From assembly GCF_024346955.1 (NCBI RefSeq), contig NZ_AP024884.1:186001-250000 (forward strand): DNA of 64,000 bases, read 5' to 3'. The position numbers were made by a program, and so were the translations under genes. Positions 25,650 to 33,112 of this stretch are shown here, one piece after another. The notes below the pieces were generated by a model. It made no database searches, was not told the origin of the DNA, and worked only from the letters and a program-made list of their open reading frames with translations. Position 1 is the first letter of the stretch, and each line of letters begins with the position of its first letter. Origin of the DNA: Vibrio mangrovi. GTDB lineage: Bacteria > Pseudomonadota > Gammaproteobacteria > Enterobacterales > Vibrionaceae.

Positions 25650-25918
25650 CTAGGGGCTGTTGACCTTTCGTGATGTTTTTTGCAGCAATTTGCCGTTCAT
25701 TTAGCCAAGGCAGGTCATGTGAAGTGTAGCGATCTACATGAACCATGACCTAACGCCGGATAAATGAACGACAAATGCTGCCCAGAGGGTTCATCTGAAC
25801 GTGTCTTGCTCTTTGTTGCGGGTCATTTGCTTAGGATGCTAAGCGGCATGCCCCGCGCCGCGACCAATACCCGTTCAGATTGAACAAAATTCAACCACGA
25901 AAGGTCAACAGCCCCTAG
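25650..25918. mobile_element. 269-bp MITE-like element with 23-bp perfect terminal inverted repeats
   Basis: Perfect 23-bp inverted ends lie at 25650-25672 and 25896-25918; the core is GGGGCTGTTGACCTTTCGTG. The outermost CTAG or TA may be the duplicated target. There is no transposase. The left half folds on itself (CGTTCATTTA 25694-25703 with TAAATGAACG 25761-25770; AGGTCATG 25712-25719 with CATGACCT 25744-25751), and the right half has GTTCATCTGAACG against CGTTCAGATTGAAC. This is the usual form of a non-autonomous element mobilised by an IS with the same ends, probably of the IS5 type. It lies between the expansin and lipocalin genes. Confidence 0.85.
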
Positions 25919-26098
25919 ATATATTTACATTGTTTCATATGTGTTTATGTGAGTTTATGGTGATATTTGCAATAGAAATTTGTTTGAATAAAAGGATTGT
26001 GATGTGAACGATACTTGAGATCATAAGATATCTGTTCTCATAATCATAAGGTGTTTGTTCTCTTCATCACCCTGACTGGTTTGTCTGTGGAGGTTTTG

Positions 26099-26611
26099 TT
26101 GAAAAAGCTATTTGTGTTCATCAGTTCTCTGATTCTCGGGGGATGTTTAGGTATGCCTGAATCGGTAAAACCTGTATCAGATTTTGAGCTGAACAATTAT
26201 TTGGGTACATGGTACGAGATTGCTCGTCTGGATCACTCTTTTGAAAGGGGATTGAGTCAGGTGACCGCGGAGTATCGGGCAACAGGTGATGGTGGTGTCT
26301 TGGTGTTAAACCGGGGGTTTTCTGCGGTAGAGAATGAATGGAAAGAAGCTCAGGGGAAAGCTTATTTTGTTGGTACGAAGCAAGAGGGATATTTGAAAGT
26401 CTCTTTCTTCGGACCTTTTTATGGTTCTTATGTTGTTTTTGAATTAGATCATGATAACTATCAATATGCGTTTGTCTCCGGGCCAAACACTAAATATCTA
26501 TGGCTGTTATCCAGAACGCCGTCAGTCACACCAGAGCTGATCAAAAAATTTATCCGTATGTCAGCGGAGCGTGGTTTTGATACAAACAACCTGATTTACG
26601 TGCAGCATTAA
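26099..26611 (+). CDS. blc: outer-membrane lipocalin (Blc-like)
   Basis: 170-residue lipoprotein. The signal peptide ends in the lipobox LGGC. The lipocalin motif near the mature N-terminus reads NNYLGTWYEIARLDHSFERGL, and YLWLLSRTP is the second conserved strand. Family members bind lysophospholipids or fatty acids at the outer membrane. The start is TTG 26099 (KKLFVFISSL follows), with GGAGG five bases upstream; an in-frame GTG at 26051 would spoil the signal peptide. It begins a run of small same-strand genes. Confidence 0.9.
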   Translation: MKKLFVFISSLILGGCLGMPESVKPVSDFELNNYLGTWYEIARLDHSFERGLSQVTAEYRATGDGGVLVLNRGFSAVENEWKEAQGKAYFVGTKQEGYLKVSFFGPFYGSYVVFELDHDNYQYAFVSGPNTKYLWLLSRTPSVTPELIKKFIRMSAERGFDTNNLIYVQH

Positions 26612-26645
26612 AATTTTGCAGAGAATGAGGTTATTAAGGAGACTC

Positions 26646-26921
26646 ATGTCAAAAGTCATATTGAAAGGGTTTATTATTGTTCCTGAATCTGATCTTGCTG
26701 CGGTAAAGCAAGCGTTGGTTCGGCATCGGAAGTTAACATTAGAAGAACCGGGATGTATTGTATTTGAAGTGACGGAAAATGCTGATGACCCACAGCGATT
26801 CGATGTGTATGAAGAATTCACCGATAAGTCAGCGTTCGAACAGCACCAAAAGCGGGTGAAGCGCTCTCTCTGGGGAGAGATCACTATGAATGTCGAACGT
26901 CACTATGAAATTGTGGGGTAA
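26646..26921 (+). CDS. ABM-superfamily (YgiN-like) monooxygenase
   Basis: 91-residue protein with the antibiotic-biosynthesis-monooxygenase fold: EEPGCIVFEVTENADDPQRFDVYEEFTDKSAFEQHQ is the usual core. Members act as dimers on quinols or similar compounds, or bind heme. The start is ATG 26646 after TAAGGAGACTC. It lies 34 bases after the lipocalin gene, so co-transcription is likely. Confidence 0.85.
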   Translation: MSKVILKGFIIVPESDLAAVKQALVRHRKLTLEEPGCIVFEVTENADDPQRFDVYEEFTDKSAFEQHQKRVKRSLWGEITMNVERHYEIVG

Positions 26922-26977
26922 ATGGGTCAGCAGGAAAACATCGGTGGAACGCTGAGTTCAGAGTGGGAGGGTGAAGG

Positions 26978-27334
26978 ATGGAACCAAAGCAACTCATTGA
27001 AAAGTGGGTCGAAGTTTTCAATCAGGGAGACGCTGAGAAACTTGCTCGTTTTTATCATGATGATGCGATCAATCATCAGGTTGCAAATGAACCGGTGATC
27101 GGCAGGGATGCGATCAAAACGATGTTTGCCAGTGAATTTGCAACGGCTGAGATGGTTTGTATTGTTGAGAATATTTTTCAGGATGGAAACTGGGCTATTC
27201 TGGAGTGGAAAGATCCACTCGGATTACGCGGATGTGGCTTTTTTAAGTGTGAGGCCGGATTGATTACTTTCCAGCGGGGATACTGGGACAAATTGAGTTT
27301 TCTGAAAGCCCACAATCTGCCGGTTCCAGTCTGA
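26978..27334 (+). CDS. NTF2-like (SnoaL/ketosteroid isomerase-type) protein
   Basis: 118 residues with the NTF2-like pattern: the opening helix KQLIEKWVEVFNQGDAEKLARFYHDDA is typical of SnoaL-like polyketide cyclase or nuclear-transport-factor-2 folds, followed by strands ending in FQRGYWDKLSF. GGAGGGTGAAGG precedes the ATG. Enzymatic role is unknown; it sits between the ABM and DUF1349 genes. Confidence 0.85.
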   Translation: MEPKQLIEKWVEVFNQGDAEKLARFYHDDAINHQVANEPVIGRDAIKTMFASEFATAEMVCIVENIFQDGNWAILEWKDPLGLRGCGFFKCEAGLITFQRGYWDKLSFLKAHNLPVPV

Positions 27335-27355
27335 ACAACAGGATGGAATACTTAT

Positions 27356-27991
27356 ATGGAACGGATATTAAAGCAAGGAATATGGCTGCATGAGCCTCAG
27401 TCTTATCTGATTGGTGAAGACTCGGTTGTGATCGATACGGAACCGGGAACCGATTTCTGGCAACGCTCTTATTACGGTTTCAGAAATGACAATGCCCCGG
27501 CCTTTTTATTTACCAGTGATGAAAACTTCACATTCACGACAAAAGTGAAGTTCGAATATAAACATCTGTTTGACCAGTGTGGTCTGCTTCTCTATATCGA
27601 TAGCGAGAATTGGTTCAAAGCCTCTATTGAATATGATAATCCTGACTTTTCAAAACTGAGTAGCGTGGTAACCAATTTGGGTTATTCCGACTGGGCAAGT
27701 AACGATATTATAACTCCGCCGTTTATCTGGTATCGCTTAAGCCGGCGTGGTCCCGATTTTCTGATTGAGTCTTCATTTGACGGCGATACTTTTCATCAGA
27801 TGAGAATATTTCACTTACATGCGCTGGGCGAAACAACCGCAGAGATGGGCCGGATGAATCCGCCTATGCCAGTGAGTGTTCCGGTTCGTTTTGGTTTATA
27901 TGCGTGTAGCCCGACGGATTCTCATTTTCGCGCCGAATTTACCCATTTCAGATTTGAAACCTGTCGTTGGAAAGCACACGCTACGGAATAA
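27356..27991 (+). CDS. DUF1349 (concanavalin-like) protein
   Basis: 211 residues matching the DUF1349 family, a jelly-roll fold related to laminarinase-like lectins (YKHLFDQCGLLLYIDSENWFKASIEYDN, WYRLSRRGPDFLIESSFDG). Bacterial and yeast members lack a confirmed enzyme activity and are annotated as regulation-of-enolase-like proteins. It lies 21 bases after the NTF2-like gene, so it is probably in the same operon. No signal peptide, so cytoplasmic. Confidence 0.88.
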   Translation: MERILKQGIWLHEPQSYLIGEDSVVIDTEPGTDFWQRSYYGFRNDNAPAFLFTSDENFTFTTKVKFEYKHLFDQCGLLLYIDSENWFKASIEYDNPDFSKLSSVVTNLGYSDWASNDIITPPFIWYRLSRRGPDFLIESSFDGDTFHQMRIFHLHALGETTAEMGRMNPPMPVSVPVRFGLYACSPTDSHFRAEFTHFRFETCRWKAHATE

Positions 27992-28131
27992 CCGTTATTG
28001 GTCACAACAGTTATCACGAAATATGTTGCAATCAAATTGTTGTCGCTGGTTACAGTACGGTTGACAGCGAAATTCAAAGGACACAGTATGAGTGAAATAA
28101 AGAAAGTACGATGATCTGAAGGAAAAGATAA

Positions 28132-28758
28132 ATGTCGGTAGAAATCTGGTGTGCATTTGTATTAACGGCGTCAGTGATCTTAGTGATCCCAGGACCAACG
28201 ATTATTTATGTGGTCGGCCAGTCATTAACACATGGCCGGAAAGTCAGTATTCCTCTATCACTAGGGGTTATCTTAGGTGATGCTATCTGTATTATATTAT
28301 CTTTTATTGGCATTAGTACGTTGCTGTCACTCTTTTCTGCCGCATTAGCTGTGATTAAATATATAGGTGCAGCCTATTTAATTTACCTCGGTTTAAAAAT
28401 GCTTGTTGCAAATTCTGGTTTAAATAACCAGAAAGTAACTGAAGCACCATTTTATCATCCAAAGACATTATTCAGAGATGTCTTCTTTGTTAATGCACTC
28501 AACCCTAAAGGTATTATATTTTATTCGGCATTTATGCCGCAATTTATCACACCGGGATATGATGTTGGTTTTCAGTTTATGCTGCTGGCTATGACGTTCT
28601 TATGTCTGGCTTTGATTAACGTAACGTTTTACTCATTGTTAGCCGCAAAAGCGAACGAACTATTCCGTTCGGTCAGATTTACTAAAGGATTCAATGTCAC
28701 AGGCGGTCTCAGTTTAATATTTGCGGGTTTGTATACCGCAACGATTGAGAAAAGATAG
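28132..28758 (+). CDS. LysE-family amino-acid exporter
   Basis: 208-residue inner-membrane exporter with about six hydrophobic helices; signatures are IPGPTIIYVVGQS near the N-terminus and NALNPKGIIFYSAFMPQF in the middle. It is distinct from the LysE at 17.9-18.5 kb. The ATG follows AAGGAAAAGATAA. It lies 140 bases after the DUF1349 gene. Confidence 0.9.
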   Translation: MSVEIWCAFVLTASVILVIPGPTIIYVVGQSLTHGRKVSIPLSLGVILGDAICIILSFIGISTLLSLFSAALAVIKYIGAAYLIYLGLKMLVANSGLNNQKVTEAPFYHPKTLFRDVFFVNALNPKGIIFYSAFMPQFITPGYDVGFQFMLLAMTFLCLALINVTFYSLLAAKANELFRSVRFTKGFNVTGGLSLIFAGLYTATIEKR

Positions 28759-28823
28759 TCTGTTTACGACCGGTAATTTCCCGTGAAATAGAGATGGGTT
28801 GCGTATCTAAGATAGGAGAGATG

Positions 28824-29297
28824 ATGAGTATCAAATACAGAAAAGCAGCAGGAAAAGATGCGCAGGCGATTAGTGAGCTGATTGTTCCTTTAACCCGGAA
28901 GTACGTTTGTCCGACATTCGATGAATCAATGCATGATACTTTGTTGCAATCGATGTCGGTCGAGAATATAGAGCGTTATTTGTCTGAGGGATATCTGTAT
29001 GTGGTTGCAACCGATGATATGGGGGAAATTGTCGGTGTTGCGGCGATACGTGATGCTTCGCATTTATACCATTTGTTCGTCAGCGAACGTTATCAGGGAC
29101 AAGGTCTGTCACGCAAGCTCTGGGAAAAAGTCAGAGCTGAAGTCCCAGAGAATCGTCGTCCAACGCGCTTTACGGTGAATTCTGCTTTAAATGCCGAGCA
29201 TGTTTACCGGAGCTTTGGTTTTGTCCGGACTGAAGAAGGTGTCCGTAACCGAAATGGGATCATTGATGTGCCGATGGTGCTGAATGTCGATTGCTGA
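28824..29297 (+). CDS. GNAT-family N-acetyltransferase
   Basis: 157-residue acetyltransferase. The acetyl-CoA site follows the GNAT pattern, with LFVSERYQGQGLSRKLWEKV containing the RxxGxG/A motif. The start is ATG 28824, since AGGAGAG lies just before it; in-frame ATGs at 28794 and 28821 are less likely. The substrate is unknown. It follows the LysE gene by about 65 bases. Confidence 0.9.
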   Translation: MSIKYRKAAGKDAQAISELIVPLTRKYVCPTFDESMHDTLLQSMSVENIERYLSEGYLYVVATDDMGEIVGVAAIRDASHLYHLFVSERYQGQGLSRKLWEKVRAEVPENRRPTRFTVNSALNAEHVYRSFGFVRTEEGVRNRNGIIDVPMVLNVDC

Positions 29298-29601
29298 GAT
29301 TGTTTAGTGAATTAAATATGGAAGTAACATCACAAACTCTTCTGTGTTAATTTTATCAATATAAGTAAATCACAGTACAAGCAATATATATAAAAATCAT
29401 TTTAATCAATAAAAATTAGTAATATTACCATCAATAATCCTTGAGAATATATTTGTAACTAGTTTTCATTAGACCAAAGTCTTATGCAGTATTCGCTAAA
29501 GGTTGCCTAAATTTGTTACAGAATGTTAACAAATGTGTTTCATTCTTATCCATCAATTAACATTTTTATATTGGCAACTATCATAGAAAATGAGGTCTAC
29601 A
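29298..29601. other. AT-rich intergenic region upstream of peptide gene, with a 24-bp dyad
   Basis: 304 bases with strong A+T content. A dyad with perfect 8-bp arms ATTTGTTA (29511-29518) and TAACAAAT (29527-29534) lies 68 bases before the peptide start and could be an operator. A -35/-10-like pair TTAACA (29557) and TATCAT (29579) with 16-base spacing exists but would leave a very short leader. Confidence 0.45.
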
Positions 29602-29739
29602 ATGAAAGATAAGTTACAAGCCGCAATGTCAGTAAAACTAAAGGGATTGAACATTAACGAACAACCCCCTCGCTTAGTTCGTTCTAACGCCGCTTTTGAT
29701 TCGAATGATTCTAACCCGGATTCAAAGAAGAAAAAGTAG
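29602..29739 (+). CDS. 45-residue peptide, candidate precursor peptide
   Basis: A short frame read directly from the sequence: ATG at 29602 with GAGG 6 bases upstream, TAG at 29737-29739. The N-terminal part (about residues 1-20) is helix-like and starts MKDKLQAAMSVKLKG. The C-terminal part is polar, with FDSNDSNPDS followed by four lysines. There are no cysteines. A T-containing hairpin follows, then a ferritin-like di-iron protein and an MFS gene. The pattern of a short gene, an attenuator, an enzyme and an exporter resembles a ribosomally made modified peptide (RiPP) locus. Function is not known; it could instead be a leader peptide or a stand-alone small protein. Confidence 0.6.
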   Translation: MKDKLQAAMSVKLKGLNINEQPPRLVRSNAAFDSNDSNPDSKKKK

Positions 29740-29751
29740 TTATTATTTAAT

Positions 29752-29778
29752 GAGAAGCACCCTTGGTGGGTGTTTCTC
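29752..29778 (+). terminator. hairpin attenuator between peptide and di-iron gene
   Basis: 11-bp stem GAGAAGCACCC (29752-29762) with GGGTGTTTCTC (29768-29778), one G-U pair, 5-nt loop, then TGTTCTTC. It lies 12 bases after the peptide stop and about 30 bases before the next start. Partial termination would make the peptide mRNA more abundant than the enzyme and transporter mRNA. Confidence 0.75.
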
Positions 29779-29807
29779 TGTTCTTCAGTCTAAGCTAGGT
29801 GAATAAA

Positions 29808-30542
29808 ATGAATTCAATAAAAAAAGAACTTTATGAAATGCTTAATTCTTTTGATGTGTCCCCATCCAAAGAATACAAAAAATGCATCGAAAAATATTTA
29901 ACATCGGATCTGTCTTTTACATCAGATCTTATGTCTGGGTTGGCGAAGACAATTTTTCAAAGTAAGAAAATGATGGCTTACTATCTGCTTCATAATTCGA
30001 TAGATGAAGCTAAAGGGGCGGCAAGACTCCGTATGATTGCTGGCCGTTATGCGGATGAAGAATTAAAACAGAAAATGATGCGGCATTATTATGATGAAAT
30101 GAATCATTCCAAAATGTTTGCGAGTCTTATTCCTTTAACCGGATTTGAAGCTGAACCTTATCATGATGGTGTTGCTGAAGAAATCGATAAGATTCTGGAT
30201 TTCGATGATAATATTAAAACATTTATTTTCCGAGTTCATTCGATAGAAGTTCGCTCATGGCGATTACTGTTACTTCATCTGAAAATTATTGATGAAAGTA
30301 ATGCCGAATATATGGAAGAGATGCGTCCAACCATCCAGAGAATTCTTGAAGATGAAATGAGACATGTGTCTTATACAGCGAGCTATGTTAGTCAATGGCT
30401 ACATGAAGATCCTGAACTGTCGAATACATTTATTGAGTGCATCACACATACAAATAAAGAGACGTGGGAAGATTTGTCATCAATGGCAGGTTTCATGAGA
30501 GATAATGTGCAAGAGCTTATGCGTGAGGCTGACTTGGTATGA
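29808..30542 (+). CDS. ferritin-like di-iron oxygenase (two EX(28-37)DEXXH motifs)
   Basis: 244-residue mostly helical protein. Two copies of the di-iron motif are visible: Glu67 with 28 residues to Asp96-Glu97-x-x-His100 (DEMNH), and Glu147 with 34 residues to Asp182-Glu183-x-x-His186 (DEMRH). This spacing defines soluble di-iron enzymes such as the N-oxygenases AurF and CmlI and ribonucleotide reductase R2. The start is ATG 29808 after TAGGTG; a GTG at 29799 would add three residues. It overlaps the MFS gene by four bases. It probably oxidises the upstream peptide or a small molecule; the substrate is inference. Confidence 0.8.
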   Translation: MNSIKKELYEMLNSFDVSPSKEYKKCIEKYLTSDLSFTSDLMSGLAKTIFQSKKMMAYYLLHNSIDEAKGAARLRMIAGRYADEELKQKMMRHYYDEMNHSKMFASLIPLTGFEAEPYHDGVAEEIDKILDFDDNIKTFIFRVHSIEVRSWRLLLLHLKIIDESNAEYMEEMRPTIQRILEDEMRHVSYTASYVSQWLHEDPELSNTFIECITHTNKETWEDLSSMAGFMRDNVQELMREADLV

Positions 30543-31726
30543 TTGCCTGGAGATACCACCTTTTATCACGCTCGCCTGTCGCAATGCTTATTATTATCGG
30601 GATAGCATCAATTATCGCGAATACCGGCTGGCGGGTAGTGATGAATAACTTTGCTGTCGATACAGTAGGAATGACCGGGGCAAATGTCGGTATTCTTCAG
30701 AGTGTCCGCGAGATTCCCGGTCTGCTTGCATTTACGGTTATGTTCTTATTAATGGCGTTATCTGAGCAGCGTGTTGCAATACTTTCACTGTGTATACTTG
30801 GAATAGGTGTTGCTATTACAGGATATTTACCTACAGTTTATGGGTTCTACTTTACGACGGTTTTTATGTCACTGGGATTTCATTATCTGGAGGCTGTTCA
30901 CCGTTCCCTGTCTACCCAAGTACTTGAAGCCGAAACCTTCGGTGAGTCAATGGGACAAATAAATGCTGCTTCAGCATTTTTTGGTTTAGCGACGTTTATC
31001 GGGATTATTTTGGCTGTACAGATATTTGATGTGTCGGCTAAAGTCATATTTTTGGGATGTGGCGTGATCTGTACCCTATTATCAATCTACTTACTTTCTT
31101 TTCATAAATATGACGATAGTCGTGTAAAGCAGATAAATAAAATCATCCTCCGAAAGGAATATTCAACTTACTACTTTCTGACATTCTTAGGAGGAGCAAG
31201 ACGGCAGATTTTTGTGGCTTTTGCCGGGCTTTTAATGGTTCAGAAATTTGATTATTCAATTACCATGATGGCTACATTATTCATGTTATCCAGTTTAGCG
31301 ACAACTATTACATTACCTGCTATCGGAGAATTTATAGACAGGATTGGTGAGAAAAGAGCACTTCTTCTGGAATATGCAGCGTTGGCGATTTTATTTCTAT
31401 CCTACGCATATGTAAGTAATCATTATGTTGCGGGTGTTTTATACGTACTTGACAGCATTCTATTTAGCTTCACTCTTGCATTGGCTACCTACTTCAAAAA
31501 AACGATCAAACCTGATGAAATCTCTGCGACATCAAGTATTTCATTCACTATTAATCATATTGCTGCTGTTTTTCTGCCGTTTTTACTGGGTATTGTTTGG
31601 ATGAGTGGATCTGAGATTGTGTTCATCATTGGTGCTGTTATTGCGATGATCAGCTTTTTTGTTGCGATGTCGATAAAAGAAGACCGAGGAACCGTAAAAC
31701 AAGATATTTATCAGCGGGATATATGA
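30539..31726 (+). CDS. MFS transporter, probable exporter
   Basis: 395-residue major-facilitator protein with about 12 membrane helices. The segment GEFIDRIGEKRALLLEY between helices 8 and 9 corresponds to the family motif GxxxDRxGxRR. It overlaps the di-iron gene (ATGA), which implies coupled translation and a joint role. A drug-like exporter of the cassette product is the simplest reading. No other operon member follows: 169 bases separate it from uspA. Confidence 0.85.
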   Translation: MIAWRYHLLSRSPVAMLIIIGIASIIANTGWRVVMNNFAVDTVGMTGANVGILQSVREIPGLLAFTVMFLLMALSEQRVAILSLCILGIGVAITGYLPTVYGFYFTTVFMSLGFHYLEAVHRSLSTQVLEAETFGESMGQINAASAFFGLATFIGIILAVQIFDVSAKVIFLGCGVICTLLSIYLLSFHKYDDSRVKQINKIILRKEYSTYYFLTFLGGARRQIFVAFAGLLMVQKFDYSITMMATLFMLSSLATTITLPAIGEFIDRIGEKRALLLEYAALAILFLSYAYVSNHYVAGVLYVLDSILFSFTLALATYFKKTIKPDEISATSSISFTINHIAAVFLPFLLGIVWMSGSEIVFIIGAVIAMISFFVAMSIKEDRGTVKQDIYQRDI

Positions 31727-31853
31727 ATATTCAGTTTAGGTGTGTAAATATATCAATCTCCCGGCTGTGATCGGAATATCTTGGTTCATTCGCTGCTATG
31801 AGTAAGAAGAATCAGGAAAATGGGAGACGGCTCAAATCACAATAATTGTGACT

Positions 31854-31884
31854 GACTTAAGTTTTAGTTAAATAAACTTAAGTC
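31854..31884 (+). promoter_or_regulatory. tandem palindromes upstream of uspA
   Basis: Perfect 11-bp inverted repeat GACTTAAGTTT (31854-31864) with AAACTTAAGTC (31874-31884), 9-nt spacer. Each arm contains the 8-bp palindrome ACTTAAGT (31855-31862 and 31876-31883), centres 21 bp apart, two helical turns. It ends 11 bases before the start codon, so it could be an operator pair or an mRNA hairpin near the ribosome site. Confidence 0.65.
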
Positions 31885-31895
31885 TGGATAATGTG

Positions 31896-32321
31896 ATGTA
31901 CAAACACATTCTGGTTGCCGTCGATCTTTCAGCAGAAAGCTGGCTCCTGTTGGAGAAAGCGGTGAGTCTCGCCCGTAGCTTTGGCTCGGAATTGTCGTTG
32001 TTTTATGATGATTATACCTACCATGACAACGACGCACATATGATTATTGATCCATCATATGCCATTGAGAATAAGGTTTGTGGCCAGGCTGATGCTCAGG
32101 CACATCTGAAGGAAATTCTTGAAACCACAGAATACCCGATAAAAAGCACTTTAATCGGTAATGGGAGCTTCTCTGAAGAAATCCAGAAAGCGATTAAAGA
32201 ATTACATATTGATCTGGTCATCTGTGGTCACCATCATAACTTATGGCACAATATTTCTTCATCAGCTCAGCACATGATGAAAGCGACATCCGTTGATCTT
32301 TTAGTTGTCCCTCTAAAATAA
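31896..32321 (+). CDS. uspA: universal stress protein UspA-like
   Basis: 141-residue single-domain Usp protein, cytoplasmic and dimeric in the family. The start MYKHILVAVDLS is canonical, and the C-terminal segment CGHHHNLWHNISSSAQHMM with LLVVPLK matches the UspA group rather than ATP-binding UspFG. The ATG at 31896 follows an in-frame GTG at 31893. The promoter region carries two ACTTAAGT palindromes. Confidence 0.9.
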   Translation: MYKHILVAVDLSAESWLLLEKAVSLARSFGSELSLFYDDYTYHDNDAHMIIDPSYAIENKVCGQADAQAHLKEILETTEYPIKSTLIGNGSFSEEIQKAIKELHIDLVICGHHHNLWHNISSSAQHMMKATSVDLLVVPLK

Positions 32322-32377
32322 GAAGATAACAGCATCCCCATCTCTGGGGAGCTTAAAAATTTTCTGCTTTTTAGGGG

Positions 32378-32989
32378 TTATTTTTCCAGTCGTTCGATTA
32401 ACCGTTGCTGATATTCAGGCAGTTTTGATGCTGAAATTGCCTGAAATGCTAATGGGGTTAAATAAGTCATTCCGGCATGGAGAGCACTGGCTTTCATTGG
32501 GGTAAACACATCTTCCAGCTTGACGCCTATTCTGCCTGATTCCCCATATGTAGAACTGCCACCTGCCGCGGTGGTGACCAGCAGCATCTCTTTGCCCCGC
32601 CATAATCCCGGTCCAACACTGCCCCATACCTCATTCAGATAAGCTTTCATCATTGGTGTGATATTGAACCAGTGGGTTGGAAACATAAATACGATCCGAT
32701 CATTCTGGCGAGTGATCTCACGCTCTTTCGCACCATCGATAGCACGGGTGTCAAAACCATAAATAGTTTCCAGATTCCTGACGGTTACGCCTTCGACACT
32801 CTCGGCTGCCTGTTGCAATCCTTTGGTCATCACAGAACGCTCAGGGTAAGGGTGGGAAACGATGACTAGCGTTTTGATATCGGTCTTATGCGGTTTGTTT
32901 GCCGCTAGTGCGCTGCCGGTGATAAAGAAACTCAATACTTGCACCAGTATCAGGGACAGCGTGGCTTTCAGAAGGGAATGTCGGTTCAT
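32378..32989 (-). CDS. flavodoxin-fold NAD(P)H oxidoreductase with signal peptide
   Basis: 203 residues. After an N-terminal stretch of about 29 residues that looks like a cleavable signal peptide (ending GSALAAN), the protein is a KefF/MdaB-type flavodoxin-fold quinone reductase: TLVIVSHPYPERS (flavin phosphate loop), FMFPTHWFNITPMMKAYLNEVW and TTAAGGSSTYG. The start is ATG 32989 with GAGGAG upstream; the longer frame to 33040 lacks one. Export of a nicotinamide-dependent enzyme is unusual, since NAD(P)H is cytoplasmic. It could be tethered, not cleaved, or use another donor. Confidence 0.85.
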   Translation of the reverse strand: MNRHSLLKATLSLILVQVLSFFITGSALAANKPHKTDIKTLVIVSHPYPERSVMTKGLQQAAESVEGVTVRNLETIYGFDTRAIDGAKEREITRQNDRIVFMFPTHWFNITPMMKAYLNEVWGSVGPGLWRGKEMLLVTTAAGGSSTYGESGRIGVKLEDVFTPMKASALHAGMTYLTPLAFQAISASKLPEYQQRLIERLEK

Positions 32990-33112
32990 GATTGAACTCC
33001 TCAAAATATGAATAGGGATAGAATAGTCATAAAGTCTCATATTTTGCTTTTCAGTGGTAGTCTGTTGTACCTGTGCAATTCATTGATGTTACTGGTGGTT
33101 TAAAGCTATGTC

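Noticed and set aside
32336..32349. CCCC/GGGG hairpin after uspA as a terminator
   Set aside because: The stem is only four pairs and the following T run is broken by A residues; too weak to call.
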